The notes below the pieces were generated by a model. It did not search any database. It had not been told where the DNA came from and saw only the letters and a program-made list of their open reading frames with translations. Of a stretch of 64,000 nt of DNA, positions 46,701-55,089 are shown piece after piece; positions within the stretch are counted from its first letter, which is position 1, and each line of letters begins with the position of its first letter. Origin of the DNA: Candidatus Obscuribacterales bacterium (GTDB lineage Bacteria; Cyanobacteriota; Vampirovibrionia; Obscuribacterales; Obscuribacteraceae); NCBI GenBank assembly GCA_019745415.1, contig JAIETF010000003.1, positions 93,848-157,847 of the forward strand, written 5' to 3'. A program made the translations under genes and the position numbers.

Positions 46701-47611
46701 TGAGAAACCATATCCAAATTAGAAGCAACGTCCCGGCTTCACTGGCCCTCGAACTGACAGCGCTGTGCACAGACGGTTGGGTAACTGACCGCCAAGTCAA
46801 TGGCACATTTCTAGAATACGAGCTTGCGCCCGGTGCAGAGCTCTGCCTAATGATCACAGAAGCACAGCGCTCAGAAAAAGACAGACAAATAGACGAGATA
46901 AATAAACTGGACGAAATAGTTTCAGTCATACTCGGATTCTTCGCCCAGGGAATAGAAGTGCAGGCAAGCGGCGCTATGTTTGAAGATCCATCGATAAAGA
47001 ATTTGGGCAACTGGCTAGCTGCAGAAAAGCCGCCAAAGCTCGACCTCGGAACGCCCTATCACCAAGAGAGTCACCTTAGCCTCAACGATCTTATTGAAAT
47101 TCATCACTGGTTAAGCAAGCAAGAGCAACCTATTGCTGCCTTAGAAAGAGTGCCGCAATTTACTGAAACTTTTCCTCTGGTGGATATCTACGCTGGAGAT
47201 TACAGCAATCTGCGCCATAAAAGTGGACACGAGATTTTTATGGTCTGGAAAGACAACAAGTTTGCCGAGCGACACCAGATTGACGCACCGGCACCATCAG
47301 CCGAACTACAGAGAAAATACCACTGCTGGCGGGCAGGAAAGGTCTACCGCCGGAAGGCGGCATTGAATCTGGACAAGCTCGGGCCTTACCAAAAATCTAG
47401 CGATAATCGCAGAAAATATGCCTATCTGCTTGGCGGTTTACCTGAGAAAGCAAAACCTCGTATCTTTAGCTGGCTCGTCGCTATCGGCAATGATTTGGCT
47501 AACTATCACGACAGCAGGGGCGGCCAAGAGCTGCCCGAACTATTCGAAATTGCCTTCGACGACAAAGTGCTTACAGCCACCCGAGACCTTGTTATTAGAC
47601 TCAGAGATTAG
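46700..47611 (+). CDS. Protein of unknown function coupled to a TPR protein
   Basis: 303 residues without signal or membrane segments. The ATG shares one base with the preceding stop, and the 3' end overlaps the convergent TPR gene by 11 bases. Visible local features: DRQIDEINKLDEIVSVILGF, IEIHHWLSKQEQPIAALER, a basic stretch KVYRRKAALNLDKLGPYQK and IFSWLVAIGNDLANYHDSRG. I do not recognise the family. Confidence 0.5.
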   Translation: MRNHIQIRSNVPASLALELTALCTDGWVTDRQVNGTFLEYELAPGAELCLMITEAQRSEKDRQIDEINKLDEIVSVILGFFAQGIEVQASGAMFEDPSIKNLGNWLAAEKPPKLDLGTPYHQESHLSLNDLIEIHHWLSKQEQPIAALERVPQFTETFPLVDIYAGDYSNLRHKSGHEIFMVWKDNKFAERHQIDAPAPSAELQRKYHCWRAGKVYRRKAALNLDKLGPYQKSSDNRRKYAYLLGGLPEKAKPRIFSWLVAIGNDLANYHDSRGGQELPELFEIAFDDKVLTATRDLVIRLRD

Positions 47612-48566
47612 CTGCGGCTTTCATATCTTTCTCGAACAAATCGCTGCGACCCATCTTTTTATAGATGGCACCTCTCTCTTTAAAATAAATCGATGCCGGC
47701 AACTCTTTGATAGCAGAGTTATAGTCTGCTAGAGCTTTCTCTAGTTGCCCAGCCTTGTTATAGATTCGAGCTCTCTGTACCATAGCCTGATCATCATGTG
47801 GATTGATGCGCAACTGCTCGTTCAAGACCTGAACCGCCTCGCTGAACTTGCCGTCTTTCTCAAGACAGCTAGCCTGTCTATATAGATAGGTATCTTGCTT
47901 ACTTATGGCATAGGCGCTTTTGTAAACAGCCAGGGCGTCTTTGTGTAAACCAGCATTCTCTAATATAGACGCCTTCGTCTCAATAGCTTTGATTTTGTCT
48001 TTGGGCGCACAATACTCAATATACTTATCGATACTTTTTACGGCTTCGGCATAACGCTTGAGATTGCTTAGAGCAAGAGCACGACAAAAGTAGCCTTCGT
48101 TAAACTGCGGCGCCGTCTTGATGCTGATATCAGCATACTTCAGAGCTTCCTGAAAGTCACCCTTGGTGACATTCAGCTCGGCCAACTGACTGTAGGCATG
48201 GGCGTCTCTAGGATTGAGCGAAATTGATTTCTTGAGAAAGCGCTCAGCTTCAACAAAGCCTTCACTAAGCCTTTCTATGTTATTGGTACTGGTACGGGCT
48301 AAGTTCTTATAGACTGCGGCATTATTCGGTTCAATCTTTTGCGCTCTCAGCAACAAAACCCGGGCATTATCAAAATCACCTCGAGACATCAGTTGATCAG
48401 CCTCATAAAGCAGTCGGTCGACGACGCCCTTGGGACGGCTCTGCTGCGCAGAGACTGATTCAAAGGCAAAAGCACTACCGGCCGCCCAGAGCATCGAGAT
48501 AACTACTATCATGTTTCGATAAAGCAAGAAAAACAAGCTCCGACAACAGCTGTCTTTCTCTACCAT
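47601..48566 (-). CDS. Secreted TPR protein
   Basis: Hydrophobic leader (LFFLLYRNMIVVISMLWAAG), then about seven TPR units (AFVEAERFLKKSISLNPRDA style, ALADYNSAIKELPASIYFKE). The C-terminus KERGAIYKKMGRSDLFEKDM is nearly the same as in the gene at 48637, so the two are tandem paralogues. The start is uncertain: I use ATG at 48566; the frame is open to 48632, and an ATG at 48512 is also possible. Confidence 0.65.
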   Translation of the reverse strand: MVEKDSCCRSLFFLLYRNMIVVISMLWAAGSAFAFESVSAQQSRPKGVVDRLLYEADQLMSRGDFDNARVLLLRAQKIEPNNAAVYKNLARTSTNNIERLSEGFVEAERFLKKSISLNPRDAHAYSQLAELNVTKGDFQEALKYADISIKTAPQFNEGYFCRALALSNLKRYAEAVKSIDKYIEYCAPKDKIKAIETKASILENAGLHKDALAVYKSAYAISKQDTYLYRQASCLEKDGKFSEAVQVLNEQLRINPHDDQAMVQRARIYNKAGQLEKALADYNSAIKELPASIYFKERGAIYKKMGRSDLFEKDMKAAANL

Positions 48567-48636
48567 AACACAGCTGCACCACATAGGCACCAGAACAGAA
48601 AATTCTCGCCGCTCTAAACGCCCGCGGCACAATGAC

Positions 48637-49614
48637 TTAGTTGGAATCGGCAGCCTTCAAATCTTTTCGATATAAATTTATCCGTCCCTGTCTCTTATAA
48701 ATCTCCGCCCTCTCTTTATAGTAAGCGGCGGTAGGAGTCTCAACTATGGCGGCGCTATAATCGCTCTCAGCCTGAGGGAGCATACCAAAGCGCCCATAAA
48801 GTCGGGCTCGTTGCAAACGAGCTTGTTCGTCGTGGGGAAACTCCTTTAGCCAGGAGGAAAGAACCGCAATAGACTCCTTACCTTTGCCGCCTTTATCAAG
48901 ACAGAAAGCATAGCGATATAAATAAGAGTCTTTCTTGCCTCTCTGCAAAAGCACCTTATAGTCTTCAGCCGCCTCCAAATAACACTTACGATCCTCCAAA
49001 AGCGAAGCTCTTGTTTCACGCGCAGCAAGACTGTTACCGTCTATTTTGAGAGCAGCATTGCTTGCCTGAAGGGCCTGGTCATACCTTTTCAGATTACTTA
49101 AGGCGACAGCCTGGCAAACATAGGGAGCTATATCGCCGGGAGCGACCTTAGTGCCGCTCTGTGCAGCCTTGAGGGCCTCTTCGTAGCGACCTTGTATACA
49201 ATAAATCTCAGACAAATGGTTATAACAGCGCACCGCATTTGGTTGCACCTCCAACCCCCGCTTAAAATAGCTGATCGCCTCATCAAGACCGGAACCAAAC
49301 TTATCGAAAGTGTTATAACTGCATCGACCAAGCCCGATATAGACCTCACTGTCTTTCGCTCCTAGCTTGGCCGCTTGCTCAAAGAAACCTTTGGCTTTGA
49401 CAAAATCCCCTTTGTCCATGCACTGTTCGCCCAGGTTCTTATAATACTTGACTAAATCTTCGTTCTTCTTTTGCGGCGGCGGCGATGCCGAAACAGCAGA
49501 AAGCAATGGAGAAAGCGAAAAAAATGCACTGACGCCCAGACCAAGCAACTCCGCCTGAAAAGCAAAGACGATTAAAAGCGCAGCTGTTCTACGAATTAAG
49601 AGACACCGTCCCAT
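48637..49614 (-). CDS. Secreted TPR protein, paralogue of the neighbour
   Basis: Signal peptide (LLIVFAFQAELLGLGVSAFF) and about seven TPR units (ALSNLKRYDQALQASNAALK). Shares blocks such as VALSNLKRY, HDEQARLQRARLY and YYKERAEIYKRQGRINLYRK with the downstream gene. ATG at 49614 has GAGGGT five bases upstream and is preferred to the frame-open start at 49650. Confidence 0.7.
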   Translation of the reverse strand: MGRCLLIRRTAALLIVFAFQAELLGLGVSAFFSLSPLLSAVSASPPPQKKNEDLVKYYKNLGEQCMDKGDFVKAKGFFEQAAKLGAKDSEVYIGLGRCSYNTFDKFGSGLDEAISYFKRGLEVQPNAVRCYNHLSEIYCIQGRYEEALKAAQSGTKVAPGDIAPYVCQAVALSNLKRYDQALQASNAALKIDGNSLAARETRASLLEDRKCYLEAAEDYKVLLQRGKKDSYLYRYAFCLDKGGKGKESIAVLSSWLKEFPHDEQARLQRARLYGRFGMLPQAESDYSAAIVETPTAAYYKERAEIYKRQGRINLYRKDLKAADSN

Positions 49615-49660
49615 GTCTACCCTCGAGTTACTGCTGAAAAGATAACACAAAGCCGAGGCA

Positions 49661-50806
49661 CTAGGCTTTGTCGTTGCCCTCTAGCTTAGGCGGCTCAGAA
49701 GCTCTGGCACTTTCTCTCGGCTGACTGGGATTGGCTGTTTTGATCGAAGTCTTTTCGGTAACAGGCAGTTTTACAGTAAAAGTAGAGCCTTTGTTTAGTT
49801 CACTTTCCAATTCAATTGAGCCGCCGTGGGCTTTAATGATTGTCAGCGCGATAGCCAGGCCAAGACCGGTGCCGCCGCCGTAAAGGCGACTGCGGGTGCG
49901 GGATCTCTCCACTCTATAAAAGCGATCGAAAATGCGCTGTTGGTCGGCAGGTGCGATACCAATTCCGGTATCAATCACTCTGATGATCGCTTGGTTGTCG
50001 GTATGCCTTAAGGTGACTGTAACTTTGCCCCCGGCTTGTGTAGCCTTGATGGCATTATTAGTGAGATTGAGAAAGACTTGCTTCAATCTATCTGAATCGG
50101 CATAAACCCAAATCGACGACTGGGGCATAATAAACTGAATTTCAATCTGTTCAGGAGCAATGACTGTAACTGTGTCTTCCACACTCTGCAGCACATCGCG
50201 CAGATCGGTCACTTCCTGTTGGTTGATGATGGCCTGACCGGCATCGGCTCGGGCTAACTGCAAGAGGTCTGAGACGAGCCTGATCAAACGACCAGACTCG
50301 TCTGATATTGTCTGTAGTGCTTCACCCAAAAGATTGGCATCTATATTCGAGCCACGCCTAAGCAAAAGCTTTGTATAACCCTGTATGGAAGTAAGCGGTG
50401 TACGCAATTCGTGTGAGGCGTCGGCGACAAACTGACACTGAATATTGAGCGACTCTTCCAGGCGGTTCAAGAGTTTGTTGAAGGCGCGGCGCAACTCCAA
50501 GGTCTCAGCCGGCTCATGGGTATCCACTTCCAGTCTCTGTCTGATATCCATGCTTACCAACTTGGTGGTGGCAGCAAGTAATTGATTGAGCGGTCTCAGA
50601 ATCAGTTCGGCCAGAAACCAGTTAATGCCAAGTAAGATTAAAAGTAGCGGAATATAGAGAGGAACGTACTTGAAGAACTCTTGGACGGAACCGCCGGTTA
50701 CGCTAAATACAATGACATGGCAAATGATTACCGGCAAAACACCTGACATGGTCATAAACATGGCCAGGCGAACCTTCATCGATTTTGACCATTCAGACTT
50801 TTCCAA
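49661..50806 (-). CDS. Membrane sensor histidine kinase (orphan)
   Basis: Two N-terminal helices (about 10-36 and 50-70), a HAMP-like linker, the dimerisation/phosphoacceptor region with ASHELRTPL (His132), N box NLTNNAIKAT, DTGIGIAP, FDRFYRVERS and GTGLGLAI. About 381 residues. No response regulator is adjacent, so its partner must be encoded elsewhere. Confidence 0.93.
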   Translation of the reverse strand: MEKSEWSKSMKVRLAMFMTMSGVLPVIICHVIVFSVTGGSVQEFFKYVPLYIPLLLILLGINWFLAELILRPLNQLLAATTKLVSMDIRQRLEVDTHEPAETLELRRAFNKLLNRLEESLNIQCQFVADASHELRTPLTSIQGYTKLLLRRGSNIDANLLGEALQTISDESGRLIRLVSDLLQLARADAGQAIINQQEVTDLRDVLQSVEDTVTVIAPEQIEIQFIMPQSSIWVYADSDRLKQVFLNLTNNAIKATQAGGKVTVTLRHTDNQAIIRVIDTGIGIAPADQQRIFDRFYRVERSRTRSRLYGGGTGLGLAIALTIIKAHGGSIELESELNKGSTFTVKLPVTEKTSIKTANPSQPRESARASEPPKLEGNDKA

Positions 50807-50853
50807 ACTTTTTTTCCTGGTCTTTTAACGCTCTTATTATAAAGAAGAAAGCA

Positions 50854-51672
50854 TCAAATCTTCGGCTTGTAAAAGATCCGCTTAAATTCCGGCATAAGCA
50901 ATCTGTTGGCTACCAGACAAGAGCCGGTATAGATAGATTCGCCTCCAGATAGGTCGAAATACTCGCCTCCGGCTTCTTGCACAATAATCTTCATCGGCGC
51001 CAAATCCCAGGGCTGAACACCAGTCTCAAGCATAGCCTCCGAGCGCCCTTCAAAAACCAGAGAAAAACCAAGGTAGTCACCGAAGCCGCGTTGTCTTTCC
51101 GTCAACTTGACACATTCGGTCAGGGCAGGCCAGAGCCCCTTGTCTACAATACGGTTCGGTCCACCAAAGTTGAACATCGCCGATGCCAGTTTATCTACCT
51201 GAGAAACATGGATCTGCTTATCGCCCTTGAAAGCACCATGTCCTCTCTCTGCATAAAAGACTTCATTCATTGCCGGTGCACTGACAATGCCCAGCACAAT
51301 ATCTTGCCCGACTTCCAAGGCAAGCAAGGTCGACCAAATTGGTATGCCTCGGGCAAAGTTGTAAGTACCATCGATAGGATCAACTATCCAGGTACGCTCT
51401 TTCTTTCGCGCCTCGCCTTCTTCTTCACCGAGAATTCCGTCCTCGGGAAAACGCTCTTCCAGACGAGCCCTGATAAATTGCTCGACTTCTTTATCGGCGC
51501 GAGTGACAGGTGAGCCATCTGCTTTGGTATCAACTTTGATACCGGTATCAAAATAGCCCATGGCAATGCGCCCTGCTTCCGCCACTATTTGGCGGGCGAA
51601 AGCAAGTTCTTGAGCATAGGCACTGGTTGAGATAACCACGGTCGGCTCTTGAAAAGAAAGTGGAGTAAACAA
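50854..51672 (-). CDS. Inositol-monophosphatase-family phosphatase, HisN-like
   Basis: Magnesium-site motifs of the IMPase superfamily: GEEEG, the WIVDPIDGT motif and VQPWDLAPMKIIVQEAGGE. GDYLGFSLVFEGRSEAML is close to histidinol-phosphate phosphatases of the HisN type, which complete histidine synthesis. Assignment to HisN over generic inositol or sugar phosphatase is moderate. The listed start is TTG; a GTG at 51639 is also plausible. Confidence 0.8.
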   Translation of the reverse strand: MFTPLSFQEPTVVISTSAYAQELAFARQIVAEAGRIAMGYFDTGIKVDTKADGSPVTRADKEVEQFIRARLEERFPEDGILGEEEGEARKKERTWIVDPIDGTYNFARGIPIWSTLLALEVGQDIVLGIVSAPAMNEVFYAERGHGAFKGDKQIHVSQVDKLASAMFNFGGPNRIVDKGLWPALTECVKLTERQRGFGDYLGFSLVFEGRSEAMLETGVQPWDLAPMKIIVQEAGGEYFDLSGGESIYTGSCLVANRLLMPEFKRIFYKPKI

Positions 51673-51706
51673 AAGGAAAGAGAGCTGGACCCGAATCTTA
51701 GACGAA

Positions 51707-51738
51707 AACTCCCGCCGGCCGTCAAGCCGTCGGGAGTT
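51707..51738 (-). terminator. Rho-independent terminator of the SLH gene
   Basis: On the minus strand AACTCCCGACGGC pairs with GCCGGCGGGAGTT (one mismatch) and is followed by TTTCG. It lies about 45 bases after the stop of the SLH-coiled-coil gene. Confidence 0.75.
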
Positions 51739-51780
51739 CCGCGTAGATCAGGTCAGGTCCAAGCTCTCGCTGGGAGATTT

Positions 51781-52344
51781 TTAGAACAGGTATTCGTAAA
51801 TGGCTCTAGCGCCACGACCAACACCAACACCTATGTCACGTACATCGATAAATGTACCTTTGACTAGGCGCTCCCAAATGAATCCTTTCTGTCTTTCTGC
51901 ATATGCCAGACGCATGTCTTGTTCGGCATTTTTCTCTTCAACAGCTTTCATACGAGCTTCCAGACTGTCAACACGTGCTTTCAACTGATTGAGTTCACCA
52001 CGGAACTCTTCCAGAAGAGCGGCAAATTTCTCGAGATCGGCCTTGTCGGCTTTCTTAGCGAGGCGCTCCTGAATGCACTGTTCGTATTTGTAGAGAGCGG
52101 CTGCCAGTTCAAAACGGGTGGTGGATTTTTGACCACGGTATGTTCTGTCCGGATAGCCTACCAGCACATGGCATTCACCATTTACTAGTTCTTTGAGGGC
52201 ATTGTAAGCCCACTCGTTACCCACTACGTCTGTCAACTCGCTGATATTAGTTGCACCTTGAGCATTCGCGCTATTTGCGTTGATCAAGGTGCTCGCACTT
52301 ACGGCAACGAGTGCTGTAAGAAAGGTTGCAAACCCCTTTTTCAT
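51781..52344 (-). CDS. Secreted SLH-domain and coiled-coil envelope protein
   Basis: Signal peptide (AVSASTLINANSANA), then one SLH domain (ELTDVVGNEWAYNALKELVN followed by GYPDRTYRGQKSTTRFELAA) like that of cyanobacterial SomA/OprB-type porins, which anchor to peptidoglycan-linked polymer. A coiled coil follows (LEKFAALLEEFRGELNQLKA). The beta-barrel seen in SomA is absent; only 40 residues follow. AAGGAG precedes the ATG at 52344, and a long leader and strong terminator suggest high expression. Confidence 0.8.
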   Translation of the reverse strand: MKKGFATFLTALVAVSASTLINANSANAQGATNISELTDVVGNEWAYNALKELVNGECHVLVGYPDRTYRGQKSTTRFELAAALYKYEQCIQERLAKKADKADLEKFAALLEEFRGELNQLKARVDSLEARMKAVEEKNAEQDMRLAYAERQKGFIWERLVKGTFIDVRDIGVGVGRGARAIYEYLF

Positions 52345-52903
52345 AATAGTAATCACTCCTTCAGCAATGACCTGACTCTAACGTTCGCCATCATAACGTA
52401 AATATTCCAGACGGTAGTAGTAGTAAAACCTAGAAAAACACACAGGCAAGCACATATGTCCCGAAAACCCGCATCTAGTGGCGAATCCAGGCTTATTAAA
52501 TCAATCTAATAATTTACATTCAGATCGCCCAAAATATATCCAATCGAAATCCCAAAAGACTGATAATACTTGGCTTCTTGGCATCATAAAGACGGGAATT
52601 CAAGCCTGTAACAGCAGTTCGAGCAATGCAATTTTCAAGAGAATAATTATCGGAAACAGTTATCAGCAGCGGCTGCAAAGAGTTGTGCTTCGTAATAATT
52701 TGCTCGAGTGGAAAACATTCGGCGCCATTCACATATAAATAGAATTATCGCGACAGAGGCAGCCAAGCGCCGAAAACAGAGAACTGGGCTTAAAATAAGA
52801 ACCAGCCAAAACAAAACAAGCCAAACTTTTCAGACAGAAGAGACAAGATCACCCCGCCGCTTCACCACATATAGTGCAAGGTAAGAGATGGAGAAAATTG
52901 CAA
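52345..52903. other. Long intergenic region before gatD
   Basis: About 560 bases, AT-rich, with no convincing gene, RNA or repeat. It holds the leader and promoter of the SLH gene (minus strand) and the promoter of gatD (plus strand), which I could not place. Confidence 0.5.
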
Positions 52904-53620
52904 TTGGAACTTAGAATCGCCCATCTTTATGCACACTTCCTCAATATCTACGGCGACCGCGGCAATATCATCGCTCTCAGCCAGAGAGCGAAATGGCGAC
53001 AAATAGAAGTCAAGGTGGACGCCATAGATTTAGGACAAAACATAGACCCCGAGTATTACGACTTTTACTTTGTGGGGGGCGGACAAGACAAACAACAGAT
53101 TGTCATCGCCGAAGATTTATTGAAGAAAGCAGACGCCCTCAGGAAAGCCACCGAAGGTGGTGCAGTGGTGCTTTCCGTCTGCGGCGGCTATCAATTGCTC
53201 GGTCATTATTACAAACCACATGAAGGCCCAGAATTGAAAGGCATTTCGCTGGTTGACGCTCACACCGTGGCAGGCAACCGACGCATGATAGGCAATGTCA
53301 TAGTCAAGCGCGAAGATGCCACCACCCTAGTAGGCTTTGAAAACCATAGCGGCAAAACTTATTTAGGCAAAGGTGTGAACGCCTTAGGTAAAGCTATTGT
53401 CGGCAACGGCAATAACGGTGAAGACAAGCTTGAAGGACTGGCGCAAGGAACCATATACGGTACCTATTTGCACGGCTCGCTTTTGCCGAAGAACCCCGAA
53501 TTTGCCGATTTGCTCTTGAGTCAGGCGCTGAGCAGACGTTATGGCAGCCAAAACCTCAAGCCGCTCGACGATAAACTCGAAACCTTGGCCCACAAACGGG
53601 CCCTCACCCTGCCTGCTTGA
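52904..53620 (+). CDS. gatD: GatD-type glutamine amidotransferase (lipid II isoglutaminyl synthase subunit)
   Basis: CobB/CobQ-like class I amidotransferase with IAHLYAHFLNIYGDRGN, catalytic Cys in SVCGGYQLLGHYY and His in YGTYLHGSLL. GatD supplies ammonia to MurT to amidate lipid II. A Mur-ligase-like MurT is not adjacent, and such amidation is mainly known from Gram-positive bacteria. TTG at 52904 gives MELRIAHLY, the typical GatD start; a frame-open GTG at 52874 is possible. A glycosyltransferase follows immediately. Confidence 0.8.
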   Translation: MELRIAHLYAHFLNIYGDRGNIIALSQRAKWRQIEVKVDAIDLGQNIDPEYYDFYFVGGGQDKQQIVIAEDLLKKADALRKATEGGAVVLSVCGGYQLLGHYYKPHEGPELKGISLVDAHTVAGNRRMIGNVIVKREDATTLVGFENHSGKTYLGKGVNALGKAIVGNGNNGEDKLEGLAQGTIYGTYLHGSLLPKNPEFADLLLSQALSRRYGSQNLKPLDDKLETLAHKRALTLPA

Positions 53621-53632
53621 TTGAGAACCATT

Positions 53633-54333
53633 GTGAAAACCCTATCAATTTTAATTCCCGTCTTTAATGAAGAAGCGACCCTGGTTACCCTTCTCGACAT
53701 GGTTCACAACGCCGACAGCCTTGGTCTGCAAAAAGAACTGATTATCGTCGACGACGGCTCCACAGATCGCACCCGCGAAATCTTGAGCGAGTTGGACGCC
53801 TCGAAATACAATGCCAAAATTTACTATCACGAAAAGAATCAGGGCAAGGGAGCCGCTTTGCGCACCGCCCAGGGCTATGCCGAAGGCGATCTGATTATGA
53901 TTCAAGACGCCGACCTGGAATACGATCCCAAAGAATACCCAGAACTGCTGCGCCCCCTTGTCGAAGGTCGAGCAGACGTCGTCTACGGTTCGCGTCTCTG
54001 CGGCGGCAAGCCCACACGAGCCTTTAAGATAATGCATCTCTTCGGCAATAAATTTCTCTCGCTGGTAACCAACATTCTCTATAACGCCACTCTCACCGAT
54101 ATGGAGACCTGCTACAAAGTCTTTAAGAGAGATATTTTCAAGAAAGTGAAGTCAAGTGCGACCGTTTCGACTTTGAGCCCGAGATAACAGCCAAGGTGCT
54201 CAAACAGGGCGTCAGGTTGTATGAACTGCCCATCTCTTACTATGGCAGAGACTATGACGAAGGCAAGAAAATCACCTGGAAAGACGGCATTTGGGCCATT
54301 CTTGCTTTGATTCGCTTTCGCTTTAGCGACTGA
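53633..54333 (+). pseudogene. GT2 glycosyltransferase interrupted by a frameshift
   Basis: Dolichol-phosphate-mannose-synthase-like GT2 domain with LSILIPVFNEEATL, VDDGSTDRT, GKGAALRTAQGYA and QDADLEYDP. The reading frame stops early at 54187, but in another frame the family's C-terminus resumes from about 54154 (KCDRFDFEPEITAKVLKQG, LYELPISYYGRDYDEGKKIT) and runs to a stop at 54333. One base is missing near 54152-54153. Either a real mutation or a sequence error. GTG at 53633 is the chosen start. The gene follows gatD directly. Confidence 0.8.
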
Positions 54334-54455
54334 CATAACCGAAAAATGTTGGCTAGCAACTTGCCTCTTTGCCCAGGCAAGGTTATGCTCAGTTAATTAT
54401 TTGGCGCCTTTACTATTTTTCGCCTTAAGCCCCAAGCCCCGAGCATTTTCTTACT

Positions 54456-54998
54456 ATGAAAACTTTCAGAAACATCGTTTTGCTAGCCTTAGTAGCATTG
54501 GCCTGGAGTTCAGACCCTGCTTCCGCTCAAAACTACAACTACCGCATCGGCGATACCAGGGTGCAAGCTGGACACAACGGGCTCGCCGGTCAACCAGGCA
54601 CATACATCACAGGTGGCACTCTCAGCCGGTCTGCTCAGGCGGCCGTTTTGCCGATGCCGCCTCAGGTTACTGGGCAACAAGGTGGTGTCTGCGGCATAAC
54701 GCCGGGCACAACCGCCAACGCCATGGGTCTGCAGAGCGCCCGTATGGGTTCAACAGTGGGAATGGCCGGTGATTATATGCGCTCCGACCTCAACCCCAAC
54801 TGGAACATTACCCGCCCGCAGCAACAGCAGCAGCAGATGCGCGTACAGCAGAACCCTTACATGGTCAGACAGCCGGTTATCAACCGACCCACCAACTACA
54901 CCACCTATGGCTCAGCGACCGGCCAGCGCACTTATCAGTCCACCACCGTGCCGGTGAACAACAATAACTATTCCGGCTCGAGCTATAAGGGCTATTAG
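54456..54998 (+). CDS. Secreted Asn/Gln/Ser-rich protein
   Basis: Signal peptide (FRNIVLLALVALAWSSDPASA) and a low-complexity mature chain with PQQQQQQMRVQQNPY, many Asn, Gly, Gln and Thr residues and two Cys. No catalytic motif. It ends NNNNYSGSSYKGY. Likely exported; the function is unknown. It lies alone after the frameshifted glycosyltransferase. Confidence 0.55.
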   Translation: MKTFRNIVLLALVALAWSSDPASAQNYNYRIGDTRVQAGHNGLAGQPGTYITGGTLSRSAQAAVLPMPPQVTGQQGGVCGITPGTTANAMGLQSARMGSTVGMAGDYMRSDLNPNWNITRPQQQQQQMRVQQNPYMVRQPVINRPTNYTTYGSATGQRTYQSTTVPVNNNNYSGSSYKGY

Positions 54999-55089
54999 CC
55001 AGCCCCCTTGCCTGCCGGGTGATTAGAGAATTAGCGCTGCTAAATGCTAAACTAAGCCGCCTGGAGAGAGAAACAGGCAGGTATTGGCA

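Noticed and set aside
52478..52738. Open frames on both strands in the gap before gatD
   Set aside because: Neither has a ribosome site, a motif or codon use like its neighbours; both appear to be chance frames in AT-rich DNA.
54140..54165. Programmed frameshift in the glycosyltransferase
   Set aside because: No slippery heptamer or following stem was seen near the shift, so a mutation or sequence error is more likely.
54358..54384. AACTTGCC / GGCAAGGTT hairpin after the glycosyltransferase
   Set aside because: It has a bulge and no T-run, so it is not a convincing terminator.
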